Source: Pseudomonadota bacterium (GTDB taxonomy: Bacteria > Pseudomonadota > Alphaproteobacteria > Rhizobiales > Hyphomicrobiaceae). Taken from it: DNA of 5,877 nt. The notes under the pieces are model-generated. The model saw only the letters and a program-made list of their open reading frames with translations. It had not been told where the DNA came from and searched no databases. Made by a program: the position numbers and the translations under genes. Of this stretch, positions 1 through 5,877 are shown one piece after another; position 1 is the first letter of the stretch; every line of letters starts with the position of its first letter. The stretch is from positions 1-5,877 of the forward strand of contig JAEZHL010000021.1 of assembly GCA_023416575.1 (NCBI GenBank). Reading direction: 5' to 3'.

Positions 1-1484
1 AGCAGCTTGGCCATGCCGGCCTCGAGATCACAGCGGCGCCCCTCATCCTTCTCGCGGGCTGCGAAATAGGTGAGCTGGCGCGCCATCATCACTTCCACCG
101 CCATCATCGCGATTTTGTTAGCCACGCGCGGGAAGTTGTAGATTGGCTGGCCGAATTGCACCCGTTCGCGAGCATAGGCCAGCGCCAGGTCGAGCGCTGA
201 TTGGGCGACACCGACGGCGCGGGCGGCGGTCTGGATGCGCGCAGATTCGAAGGTCGCCATCAGCTGCTTGAAGCCCTGCCCCTCGACACCGCCGAGAAGC
301 TGCGACACGGGCACCTCGAAATTGTCAAAGGAAATGTCGAATTCCTTCATGCCGCGGTAGCCGAGAACCTCGATCTCGCCGCCGCTCATACCTGGAGCCG
401 GGAACGGATCTTCATCCGTCCCGCGCGGCTTGTCGGCGAGCAGCATCGACAGCCCCTTGTAGCCGGGCTCTGCCGGATTGGTGCGCACCAGCAGGGTCAT
501 GAGATCGGCGCGCACCGGATGTGTGATCCAGGTCTTCTGCCCGGTGACCTTGTAGACGTCACCCTCACGCACGGCACGGGTCTTGAGGGAGGCGAGATCG
601 GAACCGGTATCGGGCTCGGTGAACACGGCCGTGGGAAGAATTGCGCCGCTGGCGATCCGGGGGAGATAATTCTCCTTCTGCTCGTCCGTGCCGTTGCCGA
701 GGATCAGCTCGCCCGCGATCTCAGAACGTGTACCGAGCGAGCCGACGCCGATATAGCCGCGCGACAGCTCCTCCGAGACAACGCACATGGCCTCCTTGCC
801 GAGGCCGAGCCCGCCATAAGCTTCCGGCAGCGTGATGCCGAACACGCCGAGCTCACCGAGCTTGGCGATGACCTCGAGGGGAATGTACGTGTTCGACAGA
901 TGCCAGGCGTGGGCATGAGGCGCCACCTCGGCCTCCGAGAAGCGGCGCATCTGCTCCTGGATCGCCGCTTGCGTCTCGTCGAGGCCCGCGTTGCCGGTAA
1001 GCTCGCCGGCCGGAAGGTCAGCAATGAGCGCGGCCAGCCGTGCCTTGACAGCCTCGCCCGTCCCCTCGGCCACGATCCCCGCGACGCTGTCCTCGAAGCG
1101 GCGCGCCTCGACGGCGTCGACGCCCATGTCCCTCAGCCGGGCCATCTCGCCCTGGCTCATCGGGATGCCACCGGCGATCTGGGATGCGTACTCGACGATG
1201 CCCAGCGTCAGCAGTAGCCGCTCGAGCTCGCCAAATTTACCCGCCTCCTCCAGGCGCCTCGCCCAGCCACCCAGCTGGCGCATTGCCTCGACGTAGGTCG
1301 CGAGCCAGGAAAGGCCGTGCGCCGCATGCTGGCAGGCGTCAATGCCACCCGCAGCGACCTTCTTCCGGACGGCGGCCTTGGCGTCCTGAAGCACACGCTC
1401 CGCTGCCTGGATTGCATCATCGGCGCGGGCGAAAAGCTCCTGAGATTGCGCGGCCATTGCGCCCGATAGCGCTGCGTTCGACAT
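1..1484 (-). CDS. mcd: (2S)-methylsuccinyl-CoA dehydrogenase, 3' end cut by window edge
   Basis: This is a flavin-dependent acyl-CoA dehydrogenase that oxidises (2S)-methylsuccinyl-CoA to mesaconyl-CoA in the ethylmalonyl-CoA pathway (cytoplasm, electrons to ETF). I translated 494 uninterrupted residues from ATG 1484. Residues 1-165 are a helical N-terminal extension that ordinary ~380-aa acyl-CoA dehydrogenases lack and Mcd has. The dehydrogenase core follows, with LPEAYGGLGLG (219-229), the FAD-site motif FTEPDTGSDL (288-297), KTWIT (317-321), and the helix-G region FESARIQTAARAVGVAQ (412-428). The position where isovaleryl-CoA dehydrogenase has its catalytic Glu is Ala415, so the catalytic base should be the C-terminal Glu of MCAD-type enzymes, which lies outside the window. 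T321 and E381 appear to match T317/E377 of the Rhodobacter enzyme (numbering from memory). The start is supported by AGGGGTG at 1490-1496. About 50 or so residues are missing at the left edge. The gene is probably co-transcribed with the small ORF 72 bp upstream. Confidence 0.93.
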   Translation of the reverse strand, partial: MSNAALSGAMAAQSQELFARADDAIQAAERVLQDAKAAVRKKVAAGGIDACQHAAHGLSWLATYVEAMRQLGGWARRLEEAGKFGELERLLLTLGIVEYASQIAGGIPMSQGEMARLRDMGVDAVEARRFEDSVAGIVAEGTGEAVKARLAALIADLPAGELTGNAGLDETQAAIQEQMRRFSEAEVAPHAHAWHLSNTYIPLEVIAKLGELGVFGITLPEAYGGLGLGKEAMCVVSEELSRGYIGVGSLGTRSEIAGELILGNGTDEQKENYLPRIASGAILPTAVFTEPDTGSDLASLKTRAVREGDVYKVTGQKTWITHPVRADLMTLLVRTNPAEPGYKGLSMLLADKPRGTDEDPFPAPGMSGGEIEVLGYRGMKEFDISFDNFEVPVSQLLGGVEGQGFKQLMATFESARIQTAARAVGVAQSALDLALAYARERVQFGQPIYNFPRVANKIAMMAVEVMMARQLTYFAAREKDEGRRCDLEAGMAKL

Positions 1485-1556
1485 GTGATCACCCCTGCGG
1501 ACTGATGCGCAATCTCTTTGTGAACGGGAAGAAGGGAACCCTGGTTGCGCGCAAGG

Positions 1557-1985
1557 TCAGCGCCTTGCGCGGCCTCGCCGGGAAGGCGGGTTGCCGTCGT
1601 GGCGAACGATTTCGACGGTCGCCTCCTCGATCTCGCCGCGCGTCACGCGCTCGAGACCTTGCGCTGCATCCCTGAGCCGCTCCAGGTGGCGGAGCTTGGC
1701 CGCAGCTGCCCGGCCGATGCTGGCCTTGACCGCCCTTGCCATTCTGGCCGGTTGGTCCGGGCCGCGTGGCGCCGTCGCCGGCCGTTCTGCCGGCCGTTCG
1801 GGGATGGGCTGCTTAGTCCGATCTGGGGCGACCTCTTTCAAGGCCTCCATGAGGGAGCGCGAAGCCTGAGCAGGCGGCGCGGACGCTCCCCGATCCTCGG
1901 AAGCGGCGTTCGACGCACCCTTCACGCGAATCCTGGTCCGAAACGCTTCTGCAGGTTCCTTCGCCAATGCCTTCTCCTCACGCAT
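1557..1985 (-). CDS. Small basic hypothetical protein between ccr and mcd
   Basis: I do not recognise this 142-residue protein. It has a charged N-terminus (1-50), a Pro/Ala/Arg-rich middle (51-80) containing an exact ERPA-ERPA repeat (residues 63-70), a segment of probable helix rich in Ala, Arg, Leu and Glu (81-126), and a very basic tail ending in RRGRARR. There is no signal peptide and no membrane segment. ATG 1985 follows directly on an in-frame TAA and has no good ribosome binding site. TTG at 1967 has GAGGAG six bases upstream and may be the true start (136 residues). The gene lies on the same strand as mcd, with 72 bp between them, and downstream of ccr by 116 bp. Evidence that it is real: a plausible promoter upstream, a reasonable ribosome binding site, and a composition more protein-like than the opposite strand. 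Against: no recognised domain, and high-GC DNA readily yields such open frames. A DNA- or RNA-binding role is conceivable from the basic tail, but nothing shows it. Confidence 0.55.
   Translation of the reverse strand: MREEKALAKEPAEAFRTRIRVKGASNAASEDRGASAPPAQASRSLMEALKEVAPDRTKQPIPERPAERPATAPRGPDQPARMARAVKASIGRAAAAKLRHLERLRDAAQGLERVTRGEIEEATVEIVRHDGNPPSRRGRARR
1974..1979 (-). promoter_or_regulatory. Ribosome binding site favouring a TTG start for the small ORF
   Basis: On the minus strand GAGGAG is followed by AAGGCA (6 nt) and TTG at 1967-1965. The annotated ATG at 1985 has only CCGGTAA in front of it. The site therefore suggests translation begins at TTG 1967, six codons inside the open frame. 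This is inference from spacing and sequence only. Confidence 0.4.
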
Positions 1986-2003
1986 TTACCGGCAATTCAA
2001 CCG

Positions 2004-2033
2004 ATTAGGTCACAGCCGGTGCGGATATGGCAA
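2004..2033 (-). promoter_or_regulatory. Candidate sigma-70-type promoter for the small ORF and mcd
   Basis: Minus strand TTGCCA (2033-2028, 5 of 6 to TTGACA) is followed after 18 bp by CCTAAT (2009-2004, 4 of 6 to TATAAT). Transcription would begin near 1997, leaving a leader of about 30 nt before the TTG at 1967 and its ribosome binding site. It lies about 70 bp beyond the ccr stop, so mcd would have a promoter of its own besides any read-through from ccr. No clear terminator hairpin with a T-run follows ccr in the 116-bp gap. Confidence 0.4.
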
Positions 2034-2101
2034 GCGTCGCCCATCCGCGAACGATCGCCGGTTGTGGTTAACGGACCCCCAACGGGCGACCCGGGTTCCC
2101 C

Positions 2102-3433
2102 TCAGCCGAAACGAGCCTGAGAGGCCTCGATCACATCCGCGAAGGTCCGCAGGCCGGTATTCGGCGCGCTGACCAGCACCGCCATGTTGCCCGGCTTGTG
2201 CTCGTTCCTCATCATCCGCATGTGCGCCTTCGGGATCTGCTGCCAGGGGAACACCTCCGACATGCAGGGGTCGATGCGCCGTTCGATCACCAGCCGGTTC
2301 GCCTGCGAGGCCTGCAGAAGGTTTGCGAAATGCGAGCCCTGCACGCGCTTCTGATGCATCCAGAGGTAACGGGCATCCATTGTGAGATTATAGCCCGTCG
2401 TGCCGGCGCAGATCACGACCATACCGCCGCGCTTCACCACGAACACGGAAACCGGGAACGTCGACTGGCCGGGGTGCTCGAACACGAAATCGACGTTGTT
2501 CCCCTTGCCCGTGATGTCCCAGATCGCCTTGCCGAAGTTGCGGACCTCCTTGAACCAGGCGTCGTACTCTGGCGTGCCGACCTTGGGCATCTCGCCCCAG
2601 CAGTTGAACTTCTTGCGGTTAATGACGCCCTTGGCACCGAGGTGCATCACGAAATCACGCTTGTCGTCCTCGGAGACCACGCCAATGGCGTTGGCGCCCG
2701 CGGTCGCACAAAGCTGCACCGCCATCGAGCCGAGCCCGCCCGAGGCGCCCCAGACGAGCACGTTGTGTCCGGGACGCAGGATATGCGGGCGATGGCCGAA
2801 CATCATGCGATAGGCCGTCGCGAGAGTGAGCGTGTAGCAGGCGCTCTCCTCCCAGGTCAGGTGACGCGGGCGTTCCATGAGCTGGCGATCCTGCACGCGG
2901 CAGAATTGCGCGAAGGAGCCGTCGGGTGTCTCATAGCCCCAGATCCGCTGCGACGGCGAGAACATAGGGTCGCCGCCGTTGCACTGCTCGTCGTCGCCAT
3001 CGTCCTGGTTGCAGTGGATGACGACCTCGTCGCCCACTTTCCATCGCTTCACCTTGGAGCCGACCGCCCAGACGATACCAGACGCGTCTGACCCGGCGAC
3101 GTGGAAGGGGTGCTTGTGCGTGTCGAGCGTCGAGACGGGCTTGCCGAGCGCCGCCCAGATACCGTTGTAGTTGACGCCGGCTGCCATCACGAGCACCAGC
3201 ACGTCGTGGCTGTCGAGCTCCCAGGTGGGGACCACCTCCACCTGCATGGCCGTATCCGGCTCCCCGTGGCGCTCCTTCCGGATCGTCCAGGCATACATCT
3301 GCCGAGGCACATGGCCGAGCGGCGGAATCTCTCCGACCTCATAGAGATCTTTCGTCTCCGTCAGCATCGCAGGCAATCCGGCCGCTTCACTGCCGAGCTT
3401 CGTCTGCGCCGTCATTCCGCTTGGTATCGACAT
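2102..3433 (-). CDS. ccr: Crotonyl-CoA carboxylase/reductase
   Basis: Ccr catalyses NADPH-dependent reductive carboxylation of crotonyl-CoA with CO2 to (2S)-ethylmalonyl-CoA, the signature reaction of the ethylmalonyl-CoA pathway. It is a cytoplasmic medium-chain dehydrogenase/reductase. The 443 residues show the family hallmarks in order: KDLYEVGEIPPLGHVP (28-43), VMAAGVNYNGIW (82-93), AGSDASGIVWAVG (113-125), the acidic segment CNQDDGDDEQCNGGDP (141-156), RIWGYETPDGSFAQF (163-177), the nucleotide-binding loop WGASGGLGSMAVQL (228-241), and QGSHFAN (365-371). In the Kitasatospora enzyme the CO2 pocket is formed by Asn, Phe, Glu and His (N81, F170, E171, H365, from memory); here these should be Asn88 or Asn90, Tyr167, Glu168 and His368, Tyr being what I recall in alphaproteobacterial Ccr. 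The ATG at 3433 has GGGGA eight bases upstream (3442-3446). Met7 is a less supported alternative. The length is normal and I see no disruption. Confidence 0.97.
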   Translation of the reverse strand: MSIPSGMTAQTKLGSEAAGLPAMLTETKDLYEVGEIPPLGHVPRQMYAWTIRKERHGEPDTAMQVEVVPTWELDSHDVLVLVMAAGVNYNGIWAALGKPVSTLDTHKHPFHVAGSDASGIVWAVGSKVKRWKVGDEVVIHCNQDDGDDEQCNGGDPMFSPSQRIWGYETPDGSFAQFCRVQDRQLMERPRHLTWEESACYTLTLATAYRMMFGHRPHILRPGHNVLVWGASGGLGSMAVQLCATAGANAIGVVSEDDKRDFVMHLGAKGVINRKKFNCWGEMPKVGTPEYDAWFKEVRNFGKAIWDITGKGNNVDFVFEHPGQSTFPVSVFVVKRGGMVVICAGTTGYNLTMDARYLWMHQKRVQGSHFANLLQASQANRLVIERRIDPCMSEVFPWQQIPKAHMRMMRNEHKPGNMAVLVSAPNTGLRTFADVIEASQARFG

Positions 3434-3476
3434 AACTGGTATCCCCGCGAATGCTCACTCCGACGTCAACTGCCCA

Positions 3477-3505
3477 ACTATTGCACTGCAGCAACAAACG
3501 GCCAA
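3477..3505 (-). promoter_or_regulatory. Candidate ccr promoter with an inverted repeat in the spacer
   Basis: Minus strand TTGGCC (3505-3500) and AATAGT (3482-3477) are separated by 17 bp, each matching the sigma-70 consensus at 4 of 6 positions. Transcription would begin near 3470 and give a leader of about 37 nt before the ccr ATG. The spacer and -10 edge hold the inverted repeat TTGC-N6-GCAA (3481-3494), a good place for a regulator to act. This is a weak match found by eye. Confidence 0.3.
3481..3494. promoter_or_regulatory. TTGC-N6-GCAA inverted repeat, possible operator
   Basis: The sequence TTGCACTGCAGCAA has perfect 4-bp arms TTGC and GCAA around 6 bp, inside the candidate ccr promoter. 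TTGC/GCAA cores also make up the TTTGCAAA-type sites of the short-chain fatty acyl-CoA regulator family (RamB, PccR), which controls acetate and propionyl-CoA metabolism in Rhodobacter relatives. The match to that family is loose: the core here is split by 6 bp. Short arms such as these also occur by chance. Confidence 0.3.
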
Positions 3506-3590
3506 GCGCATCTTTGCTCCCGGGGCGGGGAGGTGCGCAGTGCGTCGGGTCGGCCCCCGGGAAAAACGATCAATCCTGGCATTCGGCTCC

Positions 3591-3596
3591 ATTATA
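3591..3596 (-). promoter_or_regulatory. Perfect TATAAT -10 hexamer, possible distal ccr promoter
   Basis: The minus strand reads TATAAT exactly. No good -35 stands 16-18 bp upstream: ACTTCC or AACTTC at best. If used, the transcript would carry a leader of about 150 nt to ccr. The same bases on the plus strand (TATAGC at 3593) could be a poor -10 for ecm, and I found no better ecm promoter in the 250-bp gap. Confidence 0.25.
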
Positions 3597-3668
3597 GCTG
3601 CCGGATCAGTGGGGAAGTTCTGTTTGCGGATCCCCGATCGTGCGCTAACAGTTCCTTATTGCAGATGC

Positions 3669-3674
3669 GAAGGA
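3669..3674 (+). promoter_or_regulatory. Ribosome binding site that decides the ecm start
   Basis: GAAGGA lies 9 bases before ATG 3684. The open frame reaches back to an ATG at 3540, but the 48 residues it would add have no counterpart in the family and that ATG has no comparable site. This fixes the start at 3684. Confidence 0.8.
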
Positions 3675-3683
3675 CTCCTGCTC

Positions 3684-5675
3684 ATGGCGGATGCCCCCTC
3701 CCGAAACACCGATGTGCGGCGTGACCAGCCCTGGCTGTTCAGGACTTACGCCGGCCACTCGACGGCCGCGGAATCGAACGCGCTCTACCGCCGCAACCTC
3801 GCCAAGGGGCAAACCGGCCTGTCGATCGCCTTCGACCTGCCGACACAGACCGGCTACGACAGCGATCACGAGCTGGCGGCGGGCGAGGTCGGCAAGGTTG
3901 GCGTGCCCGTGTCCCACCTCGGCGACATGCGCGCGCTGCTCGCGGGCATTCCACTCGATCGCATGAACACCTCGATGACCATCAATGCGACGGCCGCCTG
4001 GCTGTTCGCGCTTTACATCGCGACCGCCGACGAGCAGGGCGCGGCGCGCGACAAGCTGACGGGCACGATCCAGAACGACATCATCAAGGAATATCTCTCG
4101 CGCGGCACCTACGTCTTCCCGCCGGAGCCGTCATTGCGGCTCACCAGGGATACGATCGTCTTCTCCTGCCGCGAGGTGCCGAAATGGAACCCGACCAACG
4201 TCTGCTCCTATCACCTGCAGGAAGCGGGCGCGACGCCGGTGCAGGAGCTCGCCTTCGCGCTGGCGACCGCCATCGCAATCCTGGATACCGTGAAGGCGTC
4301 CGGGGCCGTCGATGCCGACGCATTCAGCGCCGTCGTTGGCCGCGTCTCCTTCTTCGTCAATGCCGGGCTGCGCTTCATCACCGAGATCTGCAAGATGCGC
4401 GCCTTCGTCGACCTTTGGGACGAGATCACGCGCGAGCGCTACGGCGTCACGGACCCCAAGCACCGGCGCTTCCGCTACGGCGTCCAGGTCAACTCCCTGG
4501 GTCTCACCGAGCAGCAGCCCGAGAACAACGTCTACCGCATCCTGATCGAGATGCTGGCGGTGACGCTGTCCAAGAACGCCCGCGCGCGCGCGGTGCAACT
4601 GCCGGCCTGGAACGAGGCGCTCGGCCTGCCGCGGCCCTGGGATCAGCAATGGTCGCTCAGGATGCAGCAGGTTCTGGCTTACGAAACGGACCTGCTTGAA
4701 TACGGCGATATTCTCGACGGTTCGGCGGAGATCGCGCGCAAGGTCGATGCGCTGAAGGAGGAGGCGCGCGCCGAGCTCGCCGTCATCGAGCGCATGGGCG
4801 GCGCGGTCGCGGCGATCGATTACATGAAGCGACGCCTTGTCGAGAGCAACACGGCCCGGCTGGGGCGGATCGAATCCGGCGAGCAGGTCGTGGTCGGCGT
4901 CAACCGGTTCACCGATACCGAGCCCTCGCCACTCTCGGCCGGCGAAGGCGCGGTGCTGACGGTCGGCCCCGAGGTCGAAGCGGAGCAGATCGGGCGGCTG
5001 AAGGCTTGGCGCGAGGCGCGCGATGCTGCCGCCGTCTCCCGGGCTCTCGAGGAGCTGTCCCAGGCGGCCAAAGAGGGCCGCAATATCATGGAACCGTCGA
5101 TCGCGTGCGCCAAAGCGGGCGTCACGACGGGCGAATGGGGCATGACGCTGCGCCGGATTTTCGGCGAGTATCGCGCCCCGACGGGCGTCGGCCAGGCGGC
5201 GGTCGGCGATGCGACTGGACTCGATAAGGTGCGCGCCGCGGTGCAATCGGCAGCCGCCGAGTTCGGCAGGCCCATCAAGCTGCTGGTCGGCAAGCCGGGG
5301 CTCGATGGCCACTCGAACGGCGCCGAGCAGATCGCCGTGCGTGCCCGCGACTGCGGAATGGAGGTCGTCTACGAAGGCATCCGCCTGACGCCGGCACAGA
5401 TCGTACGGACCGCGCTCGAGGAGAGCGTGCACGTCGTCGGGCTGTCGATCCTGTCCGGCTCGCACATCCCGCTGGTGCGCGCGGTCCTGGACGGCATGCG
5501 CCGCGAAGGCATCGACGACATTCCCGTCGTCGTCGGCGGCATCATCCCGCCCGAGGATGCGGCGACGCTGAAGTCCATCGGCGTTGCCGCGGTCTATACG
5601 CCGAAGGACTTCCAGCTCAACGACATCATGTCGGACATCGTGCGTCTCGCCGTGAACGAGCCCGCCGCTGCCTGA
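3684..5675 (+). CDS. ecm: Ethylmalonyl-CoA mutase, coenzyme B12-dependent
   Basis: Ecm (also called MeaA) converts (2R)-ethylmalonyl-CoA to (2S)-methylsuccinyl-CoA by adenosylcobalamin radical chemistry in the cytoplasm. The 663-residue protein, a usual length, joins both mutase modules on one chain. The N-terminal substrate barrel holds TYAGHSTA (21-28), FDLPTQTGYDSD (50-61), MNTSMTINATA, and GTIQNDIIKEYLSRGTYVFP. The C-terminal cobalamin domain holds the DxHxxG motif DGHSNG (541-546), with His543 the expected lower cobalt ligand, then SIL (588-590, the SxL motif) and VVVGG (Gly618-Gly619). The sequence resembles Ecm far more than methylmalonyl-CoA mutase or isobutyryl-CoA mutase, and adjacency to ccr agrees. 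It is divergent from ccr, with 250 bp between the two starts. I saw no B12 riboswitch signature upstream. A hairpin spans the stop codon. The start at 3684 is chosen by its ribosome binding site and by family N-termini. Confidence 0.96.
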   Translation: MADAPSRNTDVRRDQPWLFRTYAGHSTAAESNALYRRNLAKGQTGLSIAFDLPTQTGYDSDHELAAGEVGKVGVPVSHLGDMRALLAGIPLDRMNTSMTINATAAWLFALYIATADEQGAARDKLTGTIQNDIIKEYLSRGTYVFPPEPSLRLTRDTIVFSCREVPKWNPTNVCSYHLQEAGATPVQELAFALATAIAILDTVKASGAVDADAFSAVVGRVSFFVNAGLRFITEICKMRAFVDLWDEITRERYGVTDPKHRRFRYGVQVNSLGLTEQQPENNVYRILIEMLAVTLSKNARARAVQLPAWNEALGLPRPWDQQWSLRMQQVLAYETDLLEYGDILDGSAEIARKVDALKEEARAELAVIERMGGAVAAIDYMKRRLVESNTARLGRIESGEQVVVGVNRFTDTEPSPLSAGEGAVLTVGPEVEAEQIGRLKAWREARDAAAVSRALEELSQAAKEGRNIMEPSIACAKAGVTTGEWGMTLRRIFGEYRAPTGVGQAAVGDATGLDKVRAAVQSAAAEFGRPIKLLVGKPGLDGHSNGAEQIAVRARDCGMEVVYEGIRLTPAQIVRTALEESVHVVGLSILSGSHIPLVRAVLDGMRREGIDDIPVVVGGIIPPEDAATLKSIGVAAVYTPKDFQLNDIMSDIVRLAVNEPAAA

Positions 5676-5685
5676 TGCGGCGGGC
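5660..5685 (+). terminator. Hairpin at the end of ecm, probable intrinsic terminator
   Basis: GCCCGCCGC (5660-5668) and GCGGCGGGC (5677-5685) form a perfect 9-bp stem with an 8-nt loop that contains the ecm TGA. The bases that follow, GTCGTTT, make only a weak T-tract, so termination may be partial. On the minus strand no T-tract follows, so it would not serve the convergent gene. Confidence 0.5.
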
Positions 5686-5700
5686 GTCGTTTCGCGAACG

Positions 5701-5877
5701 TCAATCGGCCTTGTCGGGACATACTAATCGCCAGTGCGCGATGGCATCTTCAGCCGTCGAGGTGTAACGCACGAGAGGCTTGCCGAGGCCCGCGATCAGG
5801 AGCGTGCGGCGGACACTCTTGCCTGCCCCGGCGAAGTAGACGCGCGTGCCCGAGTGGCGGAGCTTCTCAACGAATCC
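5701..5877 (-). CDS. C-terminal 58 residues of a probable STAS-domain protein (SulP-type transporter?)
   Basis: The minus strand has an open frame from the right window edge to TGA at 5703-5701, convergent with ecm across 25 bp. The visible part contains LRHSGTRVYFAGAGKSVRRT, then LLIAGLGKPLVRYTSTAEDA, and ends in KAD. The order strand (TRVYFAG), helix (KSVRRTLLIAGL), then a helix after TSTAEDAIAHW fits the second half of a STAS domain, as at the C-terminus of SulP anion permeases or in anti-sigma antagonists. No catalytic motif or membrane segment lies in this part. The family call is from pattern only, and the gene's relation to the EMC pathway, if any, is not shown. Confidence 0.5.
   Translation of the reverse strand, partial: GFVEKLRHSGTRVYFAGAGKSVRRTLLIAGLGKPLVRYTSTAEDAIAHWRLVCPDKAD

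Noticed and set aside
201..1217. A 338-residue plus-strand open frame opposite mcd
   Set aside because: It is the antisense shadow of the well-conserved Mcd sequence; its translation has no recognisable motif and the minus strand reads as a full family member.
2041..2101. A terminator after ccr around the ACCCGGGT palindrome
   Set aside because: The palindrome is only 8 bp with no loop and no T-run on the minus strand, so it does not make a convincing intrinsic terminator.
1545..2120. A 191-residue plus-strand open frame across the ccr-mcd gap
   Set aside because: The translation is rich in Arg, Pro, Ser and Cys, overlaps the end of ccr and has no motif. The minus-strand frame at 1557-1985 is the better coding candidate.
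2198..3091. A 297-residue plus-strand open frame opposite ccr
   Set aside because: It is rich in His, Arg, Ala and Leu with no domain, fully overlapped by Ccr, whose motifs are unmistakable.
3540..3683. A 48-residue N-terminal extension of ecm from ATG 3540
   Set aside because: GAAGGA lies 9 bases before ATG 3684, and the N-terminus from there matches the short lead before PWLFRTYAGHS in the family. The extension would consume the promoter region.
3434..3683. A cobalamin riboswitch upstream of the B12-dependent mutase
   Set aside because: I looked for a B12-box-like GCCACTG and the surrounding fold and did not find it; the space is also shared with ccr control elements.
4131..5465. A 444-residue minus-strand open frame opposite ecm
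   Set aside because: Long antisense frames are common opposite GC-rich coding DNA; the ecm strand carries all mutase and cobalamin motifs.

Overview
The window looks like a GC-rich alphaproteobacterial chromosome segment carrying the core of the ethylmalonyl-CoA (EMC) pathway, the acetyl-CoA assimilation route used by bacteria that lack isocitrate lyase. The assignment to Alphaproteobacteria rests on high GC, the close resemblance of all three enzymes to Rhodobacter/Methylobacterium-type proteins as I remember them, and the gene grouping. I cannot name a genus.

Layout from left to right. Positions 1-1484 (minus) hold (2S)-methylsuccinyl-CoA dehydrogenase (mcd), open at the left edge and lacking its last ~50 or so residues. 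Positions 1557-1985 (minus) hold a small basic unrecognised ORF, probably the first gene of an mcd transcription unit with its own promoter at about 2004-2033. Positions 2102-3433 (minus) hold crotonyl-CoA carboxylase/reductase (ccr). A 250-bp divergent intergenic region (3434-3683) carries candidate promoter elements and a TTGC/GCAA inverted repeat. Positions 3684-5675 (plus) hold ethylmalonyl-CoA mutase (ecm/meaA), followed by a terminator-like hairpin that includes its stop codon. Positions 5701-5877 (minus) hold the C-terminal end of a convergent gene, probably a STAS domain such as the tail of a SulP transporter.

How the genes work together: Ccr reductively carboxylates crotonyl-CoA to (2S)-ethylmalonyl-CoA. 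An epimerase (not in this window) gives the 2R form, Ecm rearranges it to (2S)-methylsuccinyl-CoA with coenzyme B12, and Mcd oxidises that to mesaconyl-CoA. Three of the four steps specific to this stretch of the pathway are therefore encoded here. The metabolic system itself is described. The less explained parts are the small ORF between ccr and mcd and the regulatory architecture of the two promoter regions. I saw no mobile element, RNA gene or CRISPR array.
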